This document shows positions 18,277 through 27,369 of a stretch of DNA of 64,000 nt, piece after piece. Position 1 is the first letter of the stretch. Every line of letters starts with the position of its first letter. The stretch covers positions 122,674-186,673 of the forward strand of contig CAVXXM010000005.1 in NCBI GenBank assembly GCA_963765745.1, given 5' to 3'. The position numbers were made by a program, and so were the translations under genes. The notes under the pieces were generated by a model. That model had not been told where the DNA came from. It was given only the letters and a program-made list of their open reading frames with translations, and searched no databases. The stretch is from JAHFPN01 sp963765745. GTDB lineage: Bacteria; Pseudomonadota; Alphaproteobacteria; Rhizobiales; Xanthobacteraceae.

Positions 18277-20137
18277 TCAGGTCGAAGGCTTCTTCTTCAG
18301 TCCGAGCGTTTCCTTCAAATTGTCCCACAATTCGATCTTGGCCCCGTTGCGGCGCATGATGTACGACTGCTGCAACACGGAGAGCGTGTTGTTCCAGGCC
18401 CAGTAGATCACCAGGCCCGCCGAGAAGCTCGCCAGCATGAAGGTGAAGATCAGCGGCATCCAGTCGAAGATCATCTTCTGGGTCGGATCGGGCGGCGAGG
18501 GGTTCAGCTTCATCTGAACCCACATCGTGACGCCCATGACCAGCGGCCAGATGCCGATGTGCAGGAACTGGCCGAGCACCGGGATGAGCGTCGGATCGAA
18601 CGGAATCAATCCGAACAGATTGAACAGATTGGTCGGGTCGGGCGCCGAGAGATCCTTGATCCAGACGATGAAGGGCGCCTGACGCAGGTCGATCGAGACG
18701 AACAGCACCTTGTAGAGCGCGAAGAAGACCGGGATCTGGACCAGGATCGGAAGACAGCCGGCCAGCGGATTGATCTTCTCCTGCTTGTAGAGCTCCATCA
18801 GCGCCTGCTGCTGCTTCACCTTGTCGTCGGCGAGGCGGGCGCGGATCTGCTCCATCTGCGGCTGCACCTTCTTCATCTTCGCCATCGACGCATAGGACTT
18901 GTTGGCGAGGGGGAGGAAGACGATCTTGATGATCAGGGTCACGAGCAGGATCGCGAACCCGAAATTCCCGGTGAGCTTGTAGAAATAGTCGAGCGCCTGG
19001 AACATCGGCTTGGTGATGAAGTAGAACCAGCCCCAGTCGATCAGCAGATCGAAGCGCTTGACGCCGAGCGTGGTCTCATAGCGATCGATGATGTCGAGTT
19101 CCTTGGCGCCGGCGAACAGGTGACTCTGCGCCGAAAGTTTCGCGCCCGGCGCGACGGTCGCCTGATCGGCGAGGAAGTCGGCCTGGTAGGTCTTCAGGTT
19201 TCCGAGCGCGGTGAAGGAGAAGCGCGCCTGCAGATTGGTCTTCTGGTTCGGGATCAGCGTCGCCGCCCAATATTTGTCGGTGATGCCGAGCCAGCCGCCC
19301 TCGGATTTGACGGTCTGCGGGCGTCTTCTTCTCGATGTCGGTATAGACGATCTCGTGGAGCTTGCCGTCGCCGAGCACGCCGACCAGGCCTTCGTGCAGG
19401 ATGTAGTAGCCGAGCGTCACCGGCGTGCCGTGGCGCGACACCAGCCCGTAATTGAACAGCGTGACCGGGTTCGCCGCCTTGTTCTCGACCTCGTCGGAAA
19501 CCGTGAACATGTAGTCGCGGTCGACGGCGATGGTGCGGGTGAAGACGAGGCCTTCGCCGTTGTCCCAGGAGAGCTTGATCGGCCGGTCGGGTGCGAGCGG
19601 GCCGGGCGTGGCGGCGGTCCAGAGCGTGTCGGGTCCCGGCAACTTCGAGGTCGCGCCCGGCGCGCCGACCCAGCCGAACTCGGCATAGAACGGATGCGGG
19701 CTGCCCGAGGGCGACAGCAGCACGATGTTCGGGCTCTTCGGATCGACGGTCTCGCGATATTGGGTGAGCGACACGTCGTCGATGCGCGCGCCGCGGAGCG
19801 AGATCGAACCGCGCATGCGCGGGGTCTCGACCGCGATGCGTGGCGAGGCGGCGAGCGCGGCCTCGCGCGTCGTGATCATGGTCACGGTCGTCGGCGCGCC
19901 GGGCGCCGGTTGCGCGACGGTTCCAGGACGCGGCGGCTGGCCCGGCACAGGCGCTGCGCCCGGTGTCGCTGCCGGCTGGCCGGGAGCCGGCGCGGGCTGG
20001 GCAGGCGTCTGTTGCTGGGTGCGCTGGGCAGCCTCGCGCTGCTTCTCCATTTGCGGGATGCCGACGAAATACTGCCAGGCGACCAGCACGATCACCGACA
20101 AGAGGATCGCCAGGATCGTGTTCTTGTTGTCATTCAT
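18277..20137 (-). CDS. yidC: Membrane protein insertase YidC (frameshifted)
   Basis: Inserts and folds inner-membrane proteins, alone or with SecYEG. About 620 residues. An N-terminal signal anchor (ILAILLSVIVLVAWQYFVGI) is followed by a Pro/Ala-rich linker, the large periplasmic P1 beta domain and the C-terminal five-helix core (TGNFGFAILLVTLIIKIVFL, KINPLAGCLPILVQIPVFFA, FSAGLVIYWAWNN). The frame is broken near 19321 by one extra C (CCGCAG read CCCGCAG on the coding strand), which would cut the protein in P1. The order yidC-rnpA-rpmH is the standard one, with the rnpA stop overlapping the yidC start. Confidence 0.94.
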
Positions 20138-20489
20138 GGGCGTCTCCGTCGCGGTTGCGGCGGGCCGGGCGATGCAGGCGGGTCATTGCGTTTTCGAGAT
20201 CGGCGACCAGCGCGGCGAACGGCGCGCGGAGGGCGGGACGGCGGGCGACGAGCACGTAATCGTATCCTTTGTGTCCCGCCGAGTTCATCACCTCGCTTGC
20301 GGCCGCGCGCAGACGGCGGCGGATGCGGTTGCGCTCCACCGAGGAGCCGGTCTTCTTCGTCACCGTGAATCCGATCCGGGGTGCGGCGCTGTCCTTGCGA
20401 TCGCGCGCCTGGGCCAGAAACGCGGGCATCGATGCGCGCGCGCCCTTGGCGGCGGCAAGGAAATCCGCGCGACGCTTCATGCGATCCAT
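20130..20489 (-). CDS. rnpA: Ribonuclease P protein component
   Basis: A basic 119-residue protein that joins RNase P RNA to trim tRNA 5' ends. The family signature is present: FTVTKKTGSSVERNRIRRRL, with the RNR motif, then a C-terminal DYVLVARRPA. Starts at 20489; a second Met three codons in (20480) is equally possible because neither has a clear ribosome site. It overlaps yidC by 8 bases and follows rpmH by 28 bases. Confidence 0.93.
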   Translation of the reverse strand: MDRMKRRADFLAAAKGARASMPAFLAQARDRKDSAAPRIGFTVTKKTGSSVERNRIRRRLRAAASEVMNSAGHKGYDYVLVARRPALRAPFAALVADLENAMTRLHRPARRNRDGDAHE

Positions 20490-20517
20490 GACGGAATAAG
20501 TCCGCGCTCCAGGCGCT

Positions 20518-20652
20518 TCACGCCGAGAGGCGCTTGCGGCCGTGGCGGCGGCGCGCGGCGATCACTTTGCGGCCGCCTGCGGTGGCCATGCGGGCGCGGA
20601 AACCGTGCCGGCGTTTGCGGACGAGTCTGCTCGGTTGATACGTCCGTTTCAC
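20518..20652 (-). CDS. rpmH: 50S ribosomal protein L34
   Basis: Forty-four residues, the normal L34 length, starting at a GTG (20650-20652): KRTYQPSRLVRKRRHGFRAR, ending HGRKRLSA. Extremely basic. It is the first gene of rpmH-rnpA-yidC and is preceded at 20778-20806 by a strong promoter. A longer in-frame extension upstream is not L34-like and is rejected. Confidence 0.97.
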   Translation of the reverse strand: MKRTYQPSRLVRKRRHGFRARMATAGGRKVIAARRRHGRKRLSA

Positions 20653-20777
20653 TTTAAATCTCCGCGTCTCGTGTCGAAGGAAGCTGCGGGCGCATCGTGC
20701 CGGCGCGCACCGTACGGATCGCCCCCATCCGCTTGTGCGCAAAAGAGAAAATGCCGCAGCGGGTGGGGTCGGCGGGG

Positions 20778-20806
20778 CTTATAGGGGCCGCCCCCAGCCA
20801 AGTCAA
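20778..20806 (-). promoter_or_regulatory. Sigma-70-type promoter for rpmH-rnpA-yidC
   Basis: On the minus strand TTGACT (20801-20806), a 17-base GC-rich spacer, then TATAAG (20778-20783), about 125 bases upstream of the rpmH start. This is the only clear element in the 300-base gap 20653-20952 between rpmH and the divergent histidine kinase gene; nothing else coding or structured was seen there. Confidence 0.7.
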
Positions 20807-20952
20807 TCGAAGCAGCGCCACAACAGCGCCGTGCAATGAACGTAGGGAGAGCGAATCGGTAATCAAGCCAGCGATTTATGGCGGGCCGCAAGTTCGACAT
20901 GGATCGGTGCGTGATATGGTTCGGCTGATTTAAGGCTTCGGTCGAGGCGACG

Positions 20953-22440
20953 ATGCAACGGATGGCAGCGGAACCCGCCCCGCATGAGACCGCGCGCAAG
21001 CCGCGCCTGCTCGCGCGCGTCGGCCTTTCGGGCAAGCTTCTGCTGTTCACGATTTTATTCGTGACGATGGCGGGCGTATTGATTTACGTGCCGTCGGTCT
21101 CGAACTACCGCCTGATGTGGCTGTCCGACCGGCTGGCGGCTGGGCGAACCGCCGCACTCGTGCTCGGTGCCGCGCCCGACGGCGCGATCTCCCAGGAGCT
21201 TACGCGACAATTGCTGGAGAGCGTCGGCGCCAAGGCGATCGCGCTCAAGGCCGGCGAGACGAGGCGGCTGTTCACCATCTCCGACATGCCGCTCAAGGTC
21301 AGCCACGAGATCGACGTACGAAGCGTATCGATGCCGAATGCGATTTATGATGCGTTCGAGACCATGCTGTGCGCCGACGATGATATTCTTCGCGTCATCG
21401 GCCCGGCGCCCGTGGGCGGCGAATTCCTGGAAATCGTCATCGACGAAGCGCCACTGCGCAATGCGATGTTGAAGTACTCGTACAATATTCTCCTGATTTC
21501 GCTGGTGCTGTGCGCGATCACCGGGGCGTTCATCTACGCGACGCTGTTGTGGCTGTTCGTGCGGCCGATGCGGCGCCTGACCGCCAGCATGGTCGCGTTC
21601 GGCGAAAAGCCGGAGGATGCGACGCGCATCATCGTGCCGTCGAAGCGCGCCGACGAGGTCGGCATCGCCGAGCGGGAGCTGGCGACCATGCAGCTGGATC
21701 TGTCGCAAACCTTGCAGCAGAAGAACCATCTGGCCGCGCTCGGGCTTGCGGTCTCCAAGATCAACCACGACCTGCGCAATCTCCTCACCTCCGCCCAGTT
21801 GCTCACGGACCGGATGGTGGGCCTTGCCGACCCGACGGTGCAGCGGCTGGCGCCCAGGCTGATGGCCGCGCTCGACCGCGCGATCGCCTATTGCGAGCAC
21901 TCGCTGGCCTACGGGCGCGCGCAGGAACAGCCGCCGCAGCGCAAGCCCGTCGACGTCGCGCGGCTGGTCGAGGAGGTGCACCAGTCGCTCATCCTCGATC
22001 GCGGGGCCAAGGTCGGCTGGGTGCCGGCGATCGAGCGCGGGCTCGAGGTCGATGCCGATCCGGATCAATTGTTCCGCGTGTTGCTCAATCTCGCCAAGAA
22101 CAGCATCGAGGTGCTGGAGGCGCGCGCGCCCAATCTTCCCGAGCGCGACCAGATCCGCTTCGTCGGGCGGCGCGAAGGTTCGGTCGTCGTGCTGCAGGTC
22201 GCCGATACCGGCCCGGGTCTGCCGGAGCAGGCGCGGCAGCATCTGTTCGAGCCGTTCCAGGGCGCCGGGCGCCGCGGCGGCACCGGGCTTGGACTGGCGA
22301 TCGCAGCCGAGCTCGTGCGTGCGCACGGCGGCGAGATCCGGCTGGTCGAGGGCACGATCGGCGCGACCTTCCGCATCACGATTCCGGACCGGCCGGTTGC
22401 GCTCGACGCGCGGCGCGCGGAACGCGCAAGCGCCGGATAG
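20953..22440 (+). CDS. Membrane sensor histidine kinase
   Basis: A 495-residue two-helix sensor kinase. First membrane segment about residues 27-47 (LSGKLLLFTILFVTMAGVLI), a periplasmic sensor of about 130 residues, second segment about 183-205 (ILLISLVLCAITGAFIYATL), a HAMP linker (RPMRRLTASMVAFGEKPED), H-box SKINHDLRNLLTSAQL, then N box NLAKNSIEV, G1 VADTGPGLP and G2 GGTGLGLAIAAEL. No response regulator is adjacent, so it is an orphan. The unusual NHDLRN H-box (in place of SHELRT) is seen in a subgroup of kinases. Signal unknown. Confidence 0.9.
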   Translation: MQRMAAEPAPHETARKPRLLARVGLSGKLLLFTILFVTMAGVLIYVPSVSNYRLMWLSDRLAAGRTAALVLGAAPDGAISQELTRQLLESVGAKAIALKAGETRRLFTISDMPLKVSHEIDVRSVSMPNAIYDAFETMLCADDDILRVIGPAPVGGEFLEIVIDEAPLRNAMLKYSYNILLISLVLCAITGAFIYATLLWLFVRPMRRLTASMVAFGEKPEDATRIIVPSKRADEVGIAERELATMQLDLSQTLQQKNHLAALGLAVSKINHDLRNLLTSAQLLTDRMVGLADPTVQRLAPRLMAALDRAIAYCEHSLAYGRAQEQPPQRKPVDVARLVEEVHQSLILDRGAKVGWVPAIERGLEVDADPDQLFRVLLNLAKNSIEVLEARAPNLPERDQIRFVGRREGSVVVLQVADTGPGLPEQARQHLFEPFQGAGRRGGTGLGLAIAAELVRAHGGEIRLVEGTIGATFRITIPDRPVALDARRAERASAG

Positions 22441-22518
22441 CGGCGACGCCGCGCGGAAGCCGTTGCGCGGCCTTGCCTATCGGGAGCCGGACGTATAGTT
22501 CTCCGGCCTTCCTGGAAT

Positions 22519-22595
22519 GCGCCCGTAGCTCAGCTGGATAGAGCATCAGACTACGAATTTGAGGGTCGGGAGTTCGAATCTCTCCGGGCGCGCCA
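22519..22595 (+). tRNA. tRNA-Arg (anticodon ACG)
   Basis: Seventy-seven bases including encoded CCA. The acceptor stem GCGCCCG/CGGGCGC pairs fully, the D arm is AGCTCAGCTGGATAGAGC, the anticodon loop CTACGAA reads ACG, and the T arm is GGAGTTCGAATCTCC-like. Decodes CGU/CGC/CGA after A34 editing. Confidence 0.96.
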
Positions 22596-22648
22596 GTAAA
22601 TTCCTCGCAGGCTCGACTCCTGCCGCGGTCGCCAATGTGCTTCGCGTT

Positions 22649-22684
22649 AAAAAGACGAAGCGCTGGGTTTTCGCCCAGCGCTTC
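22649..22684 (-). terminator. Rho-independent terminator of the porin gene
   Basis: A perfect 11-bp stem GAAGCGCTGGG/CCCAGCGCTTC (22657-22684) with a 6-base loop, followed on the minus strand by GTCTTTTTAA. It lies 30 bases after the porin stop at 22714 and separates that gene from tRNA-Arg. Confidence 0.85.
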
Positions 22685-22713
22685 CAAGGATTCAGGCTCG
22701 TCGGTCAGTACGC

Positions 22714-23452
22714 TTAGTTACCGAACTGCATGTTGAGGCCAAGCTTTATAACGTCCATGTGGGCTCTAGTTTCGACTGCAGTCGGAATGAAGCCGAATGC
22801 CAAGCAAGGCTGCTTGTTCGTGCCGAGCCACAAGTGATTGTATTCCAGGTTGACCGACGCCCTCGGTGAAATCTTCATCGCGACGCCAAGACCAGCGACC
22901 GGGCCGCTATGGCTTGTCCTGAAATTGCAGCCCGAGTTTCCCGCTAAATTCAAATTCGCCGAGCGCATAGCCGCCTTTTGCATACAGCAGCCACGGACCG
23001 GTGACCCAGCCGATTTTCGCAGTTGCAGACGCCAGCCAATTCCATGTGCCTACGCCGCCGCCAAACGCCCCAAAGACAGGAGTAGCGGCGAGAGTACCGC
23101 GGATACTTGCAGTCGAGGCATCAACCTCGACCCCGATGAGCCAATTCGGCGAGAACATCCAATTGTAGCCACCCTGCGCTCCCGCAAGCCAGCCGCTTTG
23201 CTGATAACTGAAGGTGTCGTCGAAATCGCCGGTACCGCAATCGACCGTGGTCGATGCGAAGTCGAAGCAGCCGCTTCGATCGGCCCAAGCGTGGCCGGCG
23301 TGTACGCCGGCGTAGAACCCGGTCCAAGAGTAAGCGGGTGCCGGCGCGAGCAGCGGTCCCTTGACCGGCATGTCCGCCGCTTGCGCGGTTCCAAACAGGA
23401 CCGCGACTGCGACACCGGCTACTGCCGAAGAAATTGAAACTTTTCGGTTCAT
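22714..23452 (-). CDS. Outer-membrane beta-barrel protein, Omp25/opacity type (frameshifted)
   Basis: About 245 residues. A signal peptide (VAGVAVAVLFGTAQAADMPV) is followed by APAYSWTGFYAGVHAGHAWA, the standard opening of rhizobial Omp25-type porins, then alternating beta strands (GWLAGAQGGYNWMFSPNWLI, ASATAKIGWVTGPWLLYAKG). The last strands (ISPRASVNLEYNHLWLG, then VIKLGLNMQF with terminal aromatic) are in another frame, so one extra base lies near 22920-22950. Terminal FGN fits barrel insertion. A ribosome site GGGGGAAG precedes the ATG. The 277 bases upstream to 23729 hold only its promoter region; no other gene was seen. Confidence 0.82.
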
Positions 23453-23729
23453 TGACTTCCCCCTGCTTATGAATTTCTTTGAAAAACTTTCGCATGGCAG
23501 GGTGATAAACAGGAGTCCTGAGACGGCTCTAACTTACTGATTTCATTTGTTTTCGTTCTATGTTGCGATTCGGCAACATCGCTCGCATTACTGTCAGGAA
23601 TCATTCTCGAATCCAAGGAGTTAGCCATGAACGCGGCCTATGAAGAAGCTGGCCGCCAGCGTGCGGGTTCTATCAGCAGTTGTTCGGTATAGTTTTGTAT
23701 CGTTGCTCTCGGATCGTGGACAGAACGTC

Positions 23730-24266
23730 ATGCCGGAAATTCGCCCGCGCCCCGCCGCGTTTCTCGACCGCGATGGCGTGCTCAACGTCGATACCGGCTA
23801 CGTCCACCGGCCCGACCAGTTCCAATGGATTCCCGGCGCCCAGGCCGCGATCAAGCGGCTGAACGAGGCCGGCTATCTCGTCTTCGTCATCAGCAATCAG
23901 TCGGGCGTCGCGCGCGGACTTTTCTCCGAGGACGACGTGCAGACGCTGCATCGCTGGATCGCCGGCGAGCTCGAGGCGGTGGGCGCGCGCATCGACGGGT
24001 TCGAATATTGCCCCGACCATCCGGAGGCGAAGGTCGAGCGTTACCGGCGCGAGTCCAGCCGAAGAAAGCCGGCGCCCGGCATGATCCTCGATTGCCTGGC
24101 GCGTTTTCCGGTCGACCGCGCCAAGAGCTTCCTGATCGGCGACAAGGATATCGACATGCAGGCGGCTGCGGCCGCGGGCATCGCCGGCTATCGGTTCGAG
24201 GGGCCGGACCTCTTGGACTTCGTCGCGCAGATCATCGCGCGGCCTGCCGGAACTGCGCGTCGATGA
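23730..24266 (+). CDS. gmhB: D-glycero-heptose-bisphosphate phosphatase-like HAD hydrolase
   Basis: A 178-residue HAD phosphatase of the GmhB/HisB-N group: FLDRDGVLNVD (nucleophile and acid Asp), VISNQSGVARG (motif 2), RKPAPGM (motif 3 Lys) and GDKDIDMQAAAAAGI (motif 4). GmhB removes the C7 phosphate during heptose synthesis for lipopolysaccharide. The zinc loop is incomplete: CPDHP is present, but the usual second Cys pair just before RKP is replaced by ESSR, so zinc may not be bound. Met at 23730 is preferred to an earlier in-frame start. The 3' end overlaps the convergent glycosyltransferase by 35 bases. Confidence 0.8.
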   Translation: MPEIRPRPAAFLDRDGVLNVDTGYVHRPDQFQWIPGAQAAIKRLNEAGYLVFVISNQSGVARGLFSEDDVQTLHRWIAGELEAVGARIDGFEYCPDHPEAKVERYRRESSRRKPAPGMILDCLARFPVDRAKSFLIGDKDIDMQAAAAAGIAGYRFEGPDLLDFVAQIIARPAGTARR

Positions 24267-25671
24267 GCTCGAACAACTTGGCCGAAGCCTCGTTCCAGCT
24301 CGTGGGGCGGTAGCGCGTGCGGATCGCGTCCTCGTAGGGCGCGCGCAACGAGGGATCCTCGATCCAGCCACGCAGCGTCCGATACCAGGACTCCTCGTCC
24401 TTGGGATCGAGGCACGGCGAGAATTCGCCGACCACTTCCGGAATTGCGCCCCCGGTCGATGCGATCACCGCCTTGCCGTACGAAAACGCCTCGACTATCG
24501 GAAGGCCATAGCCCTCGTAAAGCGACGGATAGACACAGAATGCCGCATTCGCATAAAGCGCGGCGAGCTCGTCGTCGGCGGCGAAAGAGAGGATCTTCAG
24601 CGTATCGCCGAGTTTGCGATCCGCGGCGATCTCGCGGAGCAGATGTTCCACCATCCATCCCTGCCGCCCGACGAAGACGAGCTTGAAATTCTTGGCCTGC
24701 GGAACTCCGTCGGCAAGCAGCCGCTTCCAGACGCGATAAAGCAATTCGTGGCCCTTGCGCGGCTCGATGGTGCTGACGAACAAAGCGAAACGGCCGCGCT
24801 CGATCCCGGGCGGCAGCGTAGGCGACGTTACTTCACGCGCGCGTACCGCATCGGAGCCGAAAGGCGTTACGCCGGTCGCACGCAGCGAGATTCCCAGCGT
24901 CCGGCAATAGGCTTCGACGTCCGACTTGATACGGTGCGCGCCGAAAATCATCAGGTCGGCGATAGGAAATACCGCATGATAAAAATTCCGAAACTCCTCG
25001 ACGTCGTGTTCCCTGTAAGCCTCCGGGAACTGGATCGGGATGATGTCTTGGCAGAACTGGACGTAACGAAAGCCACTGCGCTGTTTCAAAGCGCGAACCG
25101 CCTCGATGTTGAGGCTTACCCAACCGGATCCCGCACTGAACAGAATATCGCGCGGCGAAAGCGTGAGTTTCTTGCCGAGGAAGATGGCATAGGGAACTAG
25201 GCTTCTCCTGTCGCCGGAAGCAGCGATCATCTGACGGCGATACTTCTCGGACATCAGAAGCGTCTGCAGGAAGCCGGCAAGCTCCGCGAGGCGGCGATTC
25301 TTGGCCGTGAGGCGGATGCGTTCCAATGTCGTCAAAGCCTGTTTGCGTAATTGCAGAAAGCCCATTGCCTGCGGCCGTATCCTGGCCGGGATTCGATCGG
25401 ACTTGTGCCGTCGCGTCGGACTCGGTTCCGGCATGCCCCAGAGGTCCACGACCACGTCGCCGGCAAGCACCGGGTCGATCCATTGGTGGTGAACTTCGCG
25501 AAATTCCCGGGTCAGCGGGTCGTAGAACGCAAAGACGGTGTGGGGCCGGTGCGCGCGCGCCCAGGTGGCAAAAATGCGCTCGACGCGCGAAATGCCGACG
25601 GCTGGGCCGTACCAGCGGGCGAGCGAGGACAAGTCGACGATCAGCCGATGACTGGTGGAATCGTTTGGCAT
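24232..25671 (-). CDS. Glycosyltransferase, GT4-type (GT-B fold)
   Basis: A 479-residue cytosolic glycosyltransferase. The C-terminal domain carries the GT4 pattern: FVSTIEPRKGHELLYRVWKR, FVGRQGWMVEHLL and PSLYEGYGLPIVEAFSYGKA, with the E-x7-E sugar-nucleotide signature. The N-terminal half (VDLSSLARWYGPAVGISRVE) is like mannosyltransferases of O-antigen and capsule clusters. It is the last gene of a minus-strand run rfbB-rfbD-rfbC-rfbA-transaldolase-this gene, so rhamnose or mannose transfer is plausible. The acceptor is unknown. Confidence 0.85.
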   Translation of the reverse strand: MPNDSTSHRLIVDLSSLARWYGPAVGISRVERIFATWARAHRPHTVFAFYDPLTREFREVHHQWIDPVLAGDVVVDLWGMPEPSPTRRHKSDRIPARIRPQAMGFLQLRKQALTTLERIRLTAKNRRLAELAGFLQTLLMSEKYRRQMIAASGDRRSLVPYAIFLGKKLTLSPRDILFSAGSGWVSLNIEAVRALKQRSGFRYVQFCQDIIPIQFPEAYREHDVEEFRNFYHAVFPIADLMIFGAHRIKSDVEAYCRTLGISLRATGVTPFGSDAVRAREVTSPTLPPGIERGRFALFVSTIEPRKGHELLYRVWKRLLADGVPQAKNFKLVFVGRQGWMVEHLLREIAADRKLGDTLKILSFAADDELAALYANAAFCVYPSLYEGYGLPIVEAFSYGKAVIASTGGAIPEVVGEFSPCLDPKDEESWYRTLRGWIEDPSLRAPYEDAIRTRYRPTSWNEASAKLFELIDAQFRQAAR

Positions 25672-25716
25672 TGAGCAGTCGGCCGTGGCGGTTGGCGGGT
25701 CTTGACCGGTCCGGCG

Positions 25717-26424
25717 TCAGACGATCTTGAAGCCGGAGGCACGCGCGTCCTCGTAAAACGTCTTCACGGTCTCGAGCGAGACCTGATGCAGGTCTTTTCC
25801 AAGCAAGGACAATTTGGCGACGATATCGGGCGTCGCGGTGATGATGTGGCAGCCGCAGCTCTCCGCCTGGATCACGTTGAGAAATTCGCGCGAGCTCGCC
25901 CACAGAAGCTCCGCCTTCGGCAGCCGCGCAAGCAGCTTGGCGGATTCCGTCATGGTCGGCATCGGGTCGATGCCGGTATCGGCGATGCGGCCGGCGAACA
26001 CCGAGACGATCGAGCGGGTGGCCGGATCGAGCGCGTCGGCCACCGTCTTCACCTGATCGAGGGTCAGGATCGCGGTGACGTTGAGCGAGAAGCCTTCCTT
26101 GGCGAGCTTGCGGATCAGGGGCGCCGCCGACTCGTCCTTGGTGTTGATCACCGGAATCTTCACGTGCGTGTTGCCGCCCCAGCTCCGAATTTCGCGCGCC
26201 TCGCGTTCCATGACGGCGAAATCGTCGGAGAAGACCTCGAACGAGATCGGAAGATCGGGAATGGCGGCGATCGCCTTGAGCGCGAAGGCTTTGTAGTCCT
26301 TGATCCCGGACTTGCGCATCAGCGAGGGATTGGTGGTGAAGCCCTGGACCCGGCCGCTGGCGCGCGCGGCGATCATCGCGTCGAGATCGGCGCCGTCCTG
26401 AAAAATCTTGATGCGCATTTGCAA
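25717..26424 (-). CDS. Transaldolase / fructose-6-phosphate aldolase family protein
   Basis: A 235-residue TIM-barrel aldolase of the short transaldolase type. Schiff-base Lys lies in HVKIPVINTKDES; GFTTNPSLMRKSGI is the N-terminal signature and LNVTAILTLDQV and VFAGRIADTG follow. It is longer than TalC/FSA (about 220) and lacks the standard TalC C terminus. It sits between rfbA and a glycosyltransferase; similar proteins recur in polysaccharide clusters, where the substrate is not established. The start could be the Met two codons later (26418). Confidence 0.85.
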   Translation of the reverse strand: MQMRIKIFQDGADLDAMIAARASGRVQGFTTNPSLMRKSGIKDYKAFALKAIAAIPDLPISFEVFSDDFAVMEREAREIRSWGGNTHVKIPVINTKDESAAPLIRKLAKEGFSLNVTAILTLDQVKTVADALDPATRSIVSVFAGRIADTGIDPMPTMTESAKLLARLPKAELLWASSREFLNVIQAESCGCHIITATPDIVAKLSLLGKDLHQVSLETVKTFYEDARASGFKIV

Positions 26425-26493
26425 CCTTGCAGAAGGCCGGATCGAGACCGGGCTAGCGCCTCTCTATCGGCCGCAGGCGGAAACTTCAATCGC

Positions 26494-27369
26494 TCATAGC
26501 TCTTCGCGAGCGAGCCGCTCGAGATAAGCGCCGTAGGCGTTGCCGCGGTGTTCCGCCGCAAGCGTCAACAGGCGCGCGCGGTCGATCCAGCCGTTGCGGT
26601 AGGCGATCTCCTCGGGGCAGGCGATGCGGAGACCCTGGCGCTGTTCGATCGTGCGCACGAAGGTCGAGGCTTCGACGATGGCTTCGACGGTGCCGGTGTC
26701 GAGCCAGGCGTATCCGCGTTCCATGCGCTCGACATGCAGCGTGCCGGCCTCCAGATAGCGCCGGTTGACGTCGGAAATCTCAAGCTCGCCGCGGGCCGAC
26801 GGCTTCACCTCGGCGGCGAAGCGCAGCACGTCGTTGTCGTAGAAATAAATGCCGGTGACCGCCCAGTCCGATTTCGGCTGCTTCGGCTTTTCCTCGATCG
26901 ACAGGGCGCGGCCGGCGGCGTCGAACTCGACCACGCCGTAGCGCTCGGGGTCGTTGACGCGGTAGGCGAAAACCGTCGCGCCGCGTTCGCGCGCCGCCGC
27001 GCGCTGCAGCAATCCGCTCAGGCCCTGGCCGAAGAAGATGTTGTCGCCGAGCACGAGCGCGACGCGCTCGCGTCCGACGAAATTCCGGCCGATGATGAAA
27101 GCCTGCGCCAGGCCCTCCGGCTTGGGCTGGGCGGCGAATTCGAACTGCAGACCCCACTGGCGCCCGTCGCCGAGCAGGCGCTTGAATTGATCGAGGTCGG
27201 CCGGCGTGGTGATCACGAGAATGTCGCGGATGCCGGCGAGCATGAGCGCCGACAGCGGATAATAGATCATCGGCTTGTCGTAGATCGGGATCAGCTGCTT
27301 CGATACCGCGCGGGTGACCGGAAACAGGCGCGTGCCGCTGCCGCCGGCGAGGATGATGCCCTTGGTCAT
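26494..27369 (-). CDS. rfbA: Glucose-1-phosphate thymidylyltransferase
   Basis: First step of dTDP-L-rhamnose synthesis, 291 residues. GIILAGGSGTRLFPVTRAVS is the nucleotide-binding signature with KQLIPIYDKPMIYYPLS, and the later EKPKQPKSDWAVTGIYFYDN and WLDTGT motifs bind sugar and metal. The ATG at 27369 overlaps the rfbC stop by 4 bases. Feedback inhibition by dTDP-rhamnose is known for the family. Confidence 0.96.
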   Translation of the reverse strand: MTKGIILAGGSGTRLFPVTRAVSKQLIPIYDKPMIYYPLSALMLAGIRDILVITTPADLDQFKRLLGDGRQWGLQFEFAAQPKPEGLAQAFIIGRNFVGRERVALVLGDNIFFGQGLSGLLQRAAARERGATVFAYRVNDPERYGVVEFDAAGRALSIEEKPKQPKSDWAVTGIYFYDNDVLRFAAEVKPSARGELEISDVNRRYLEAGTLHVERMERGYAWLDTGTVEAIVEASTFVRTIEQRQGLRIACPEEIAYRNGWIDRARLLTLAAEHRGNAYGAYLERLAREEL

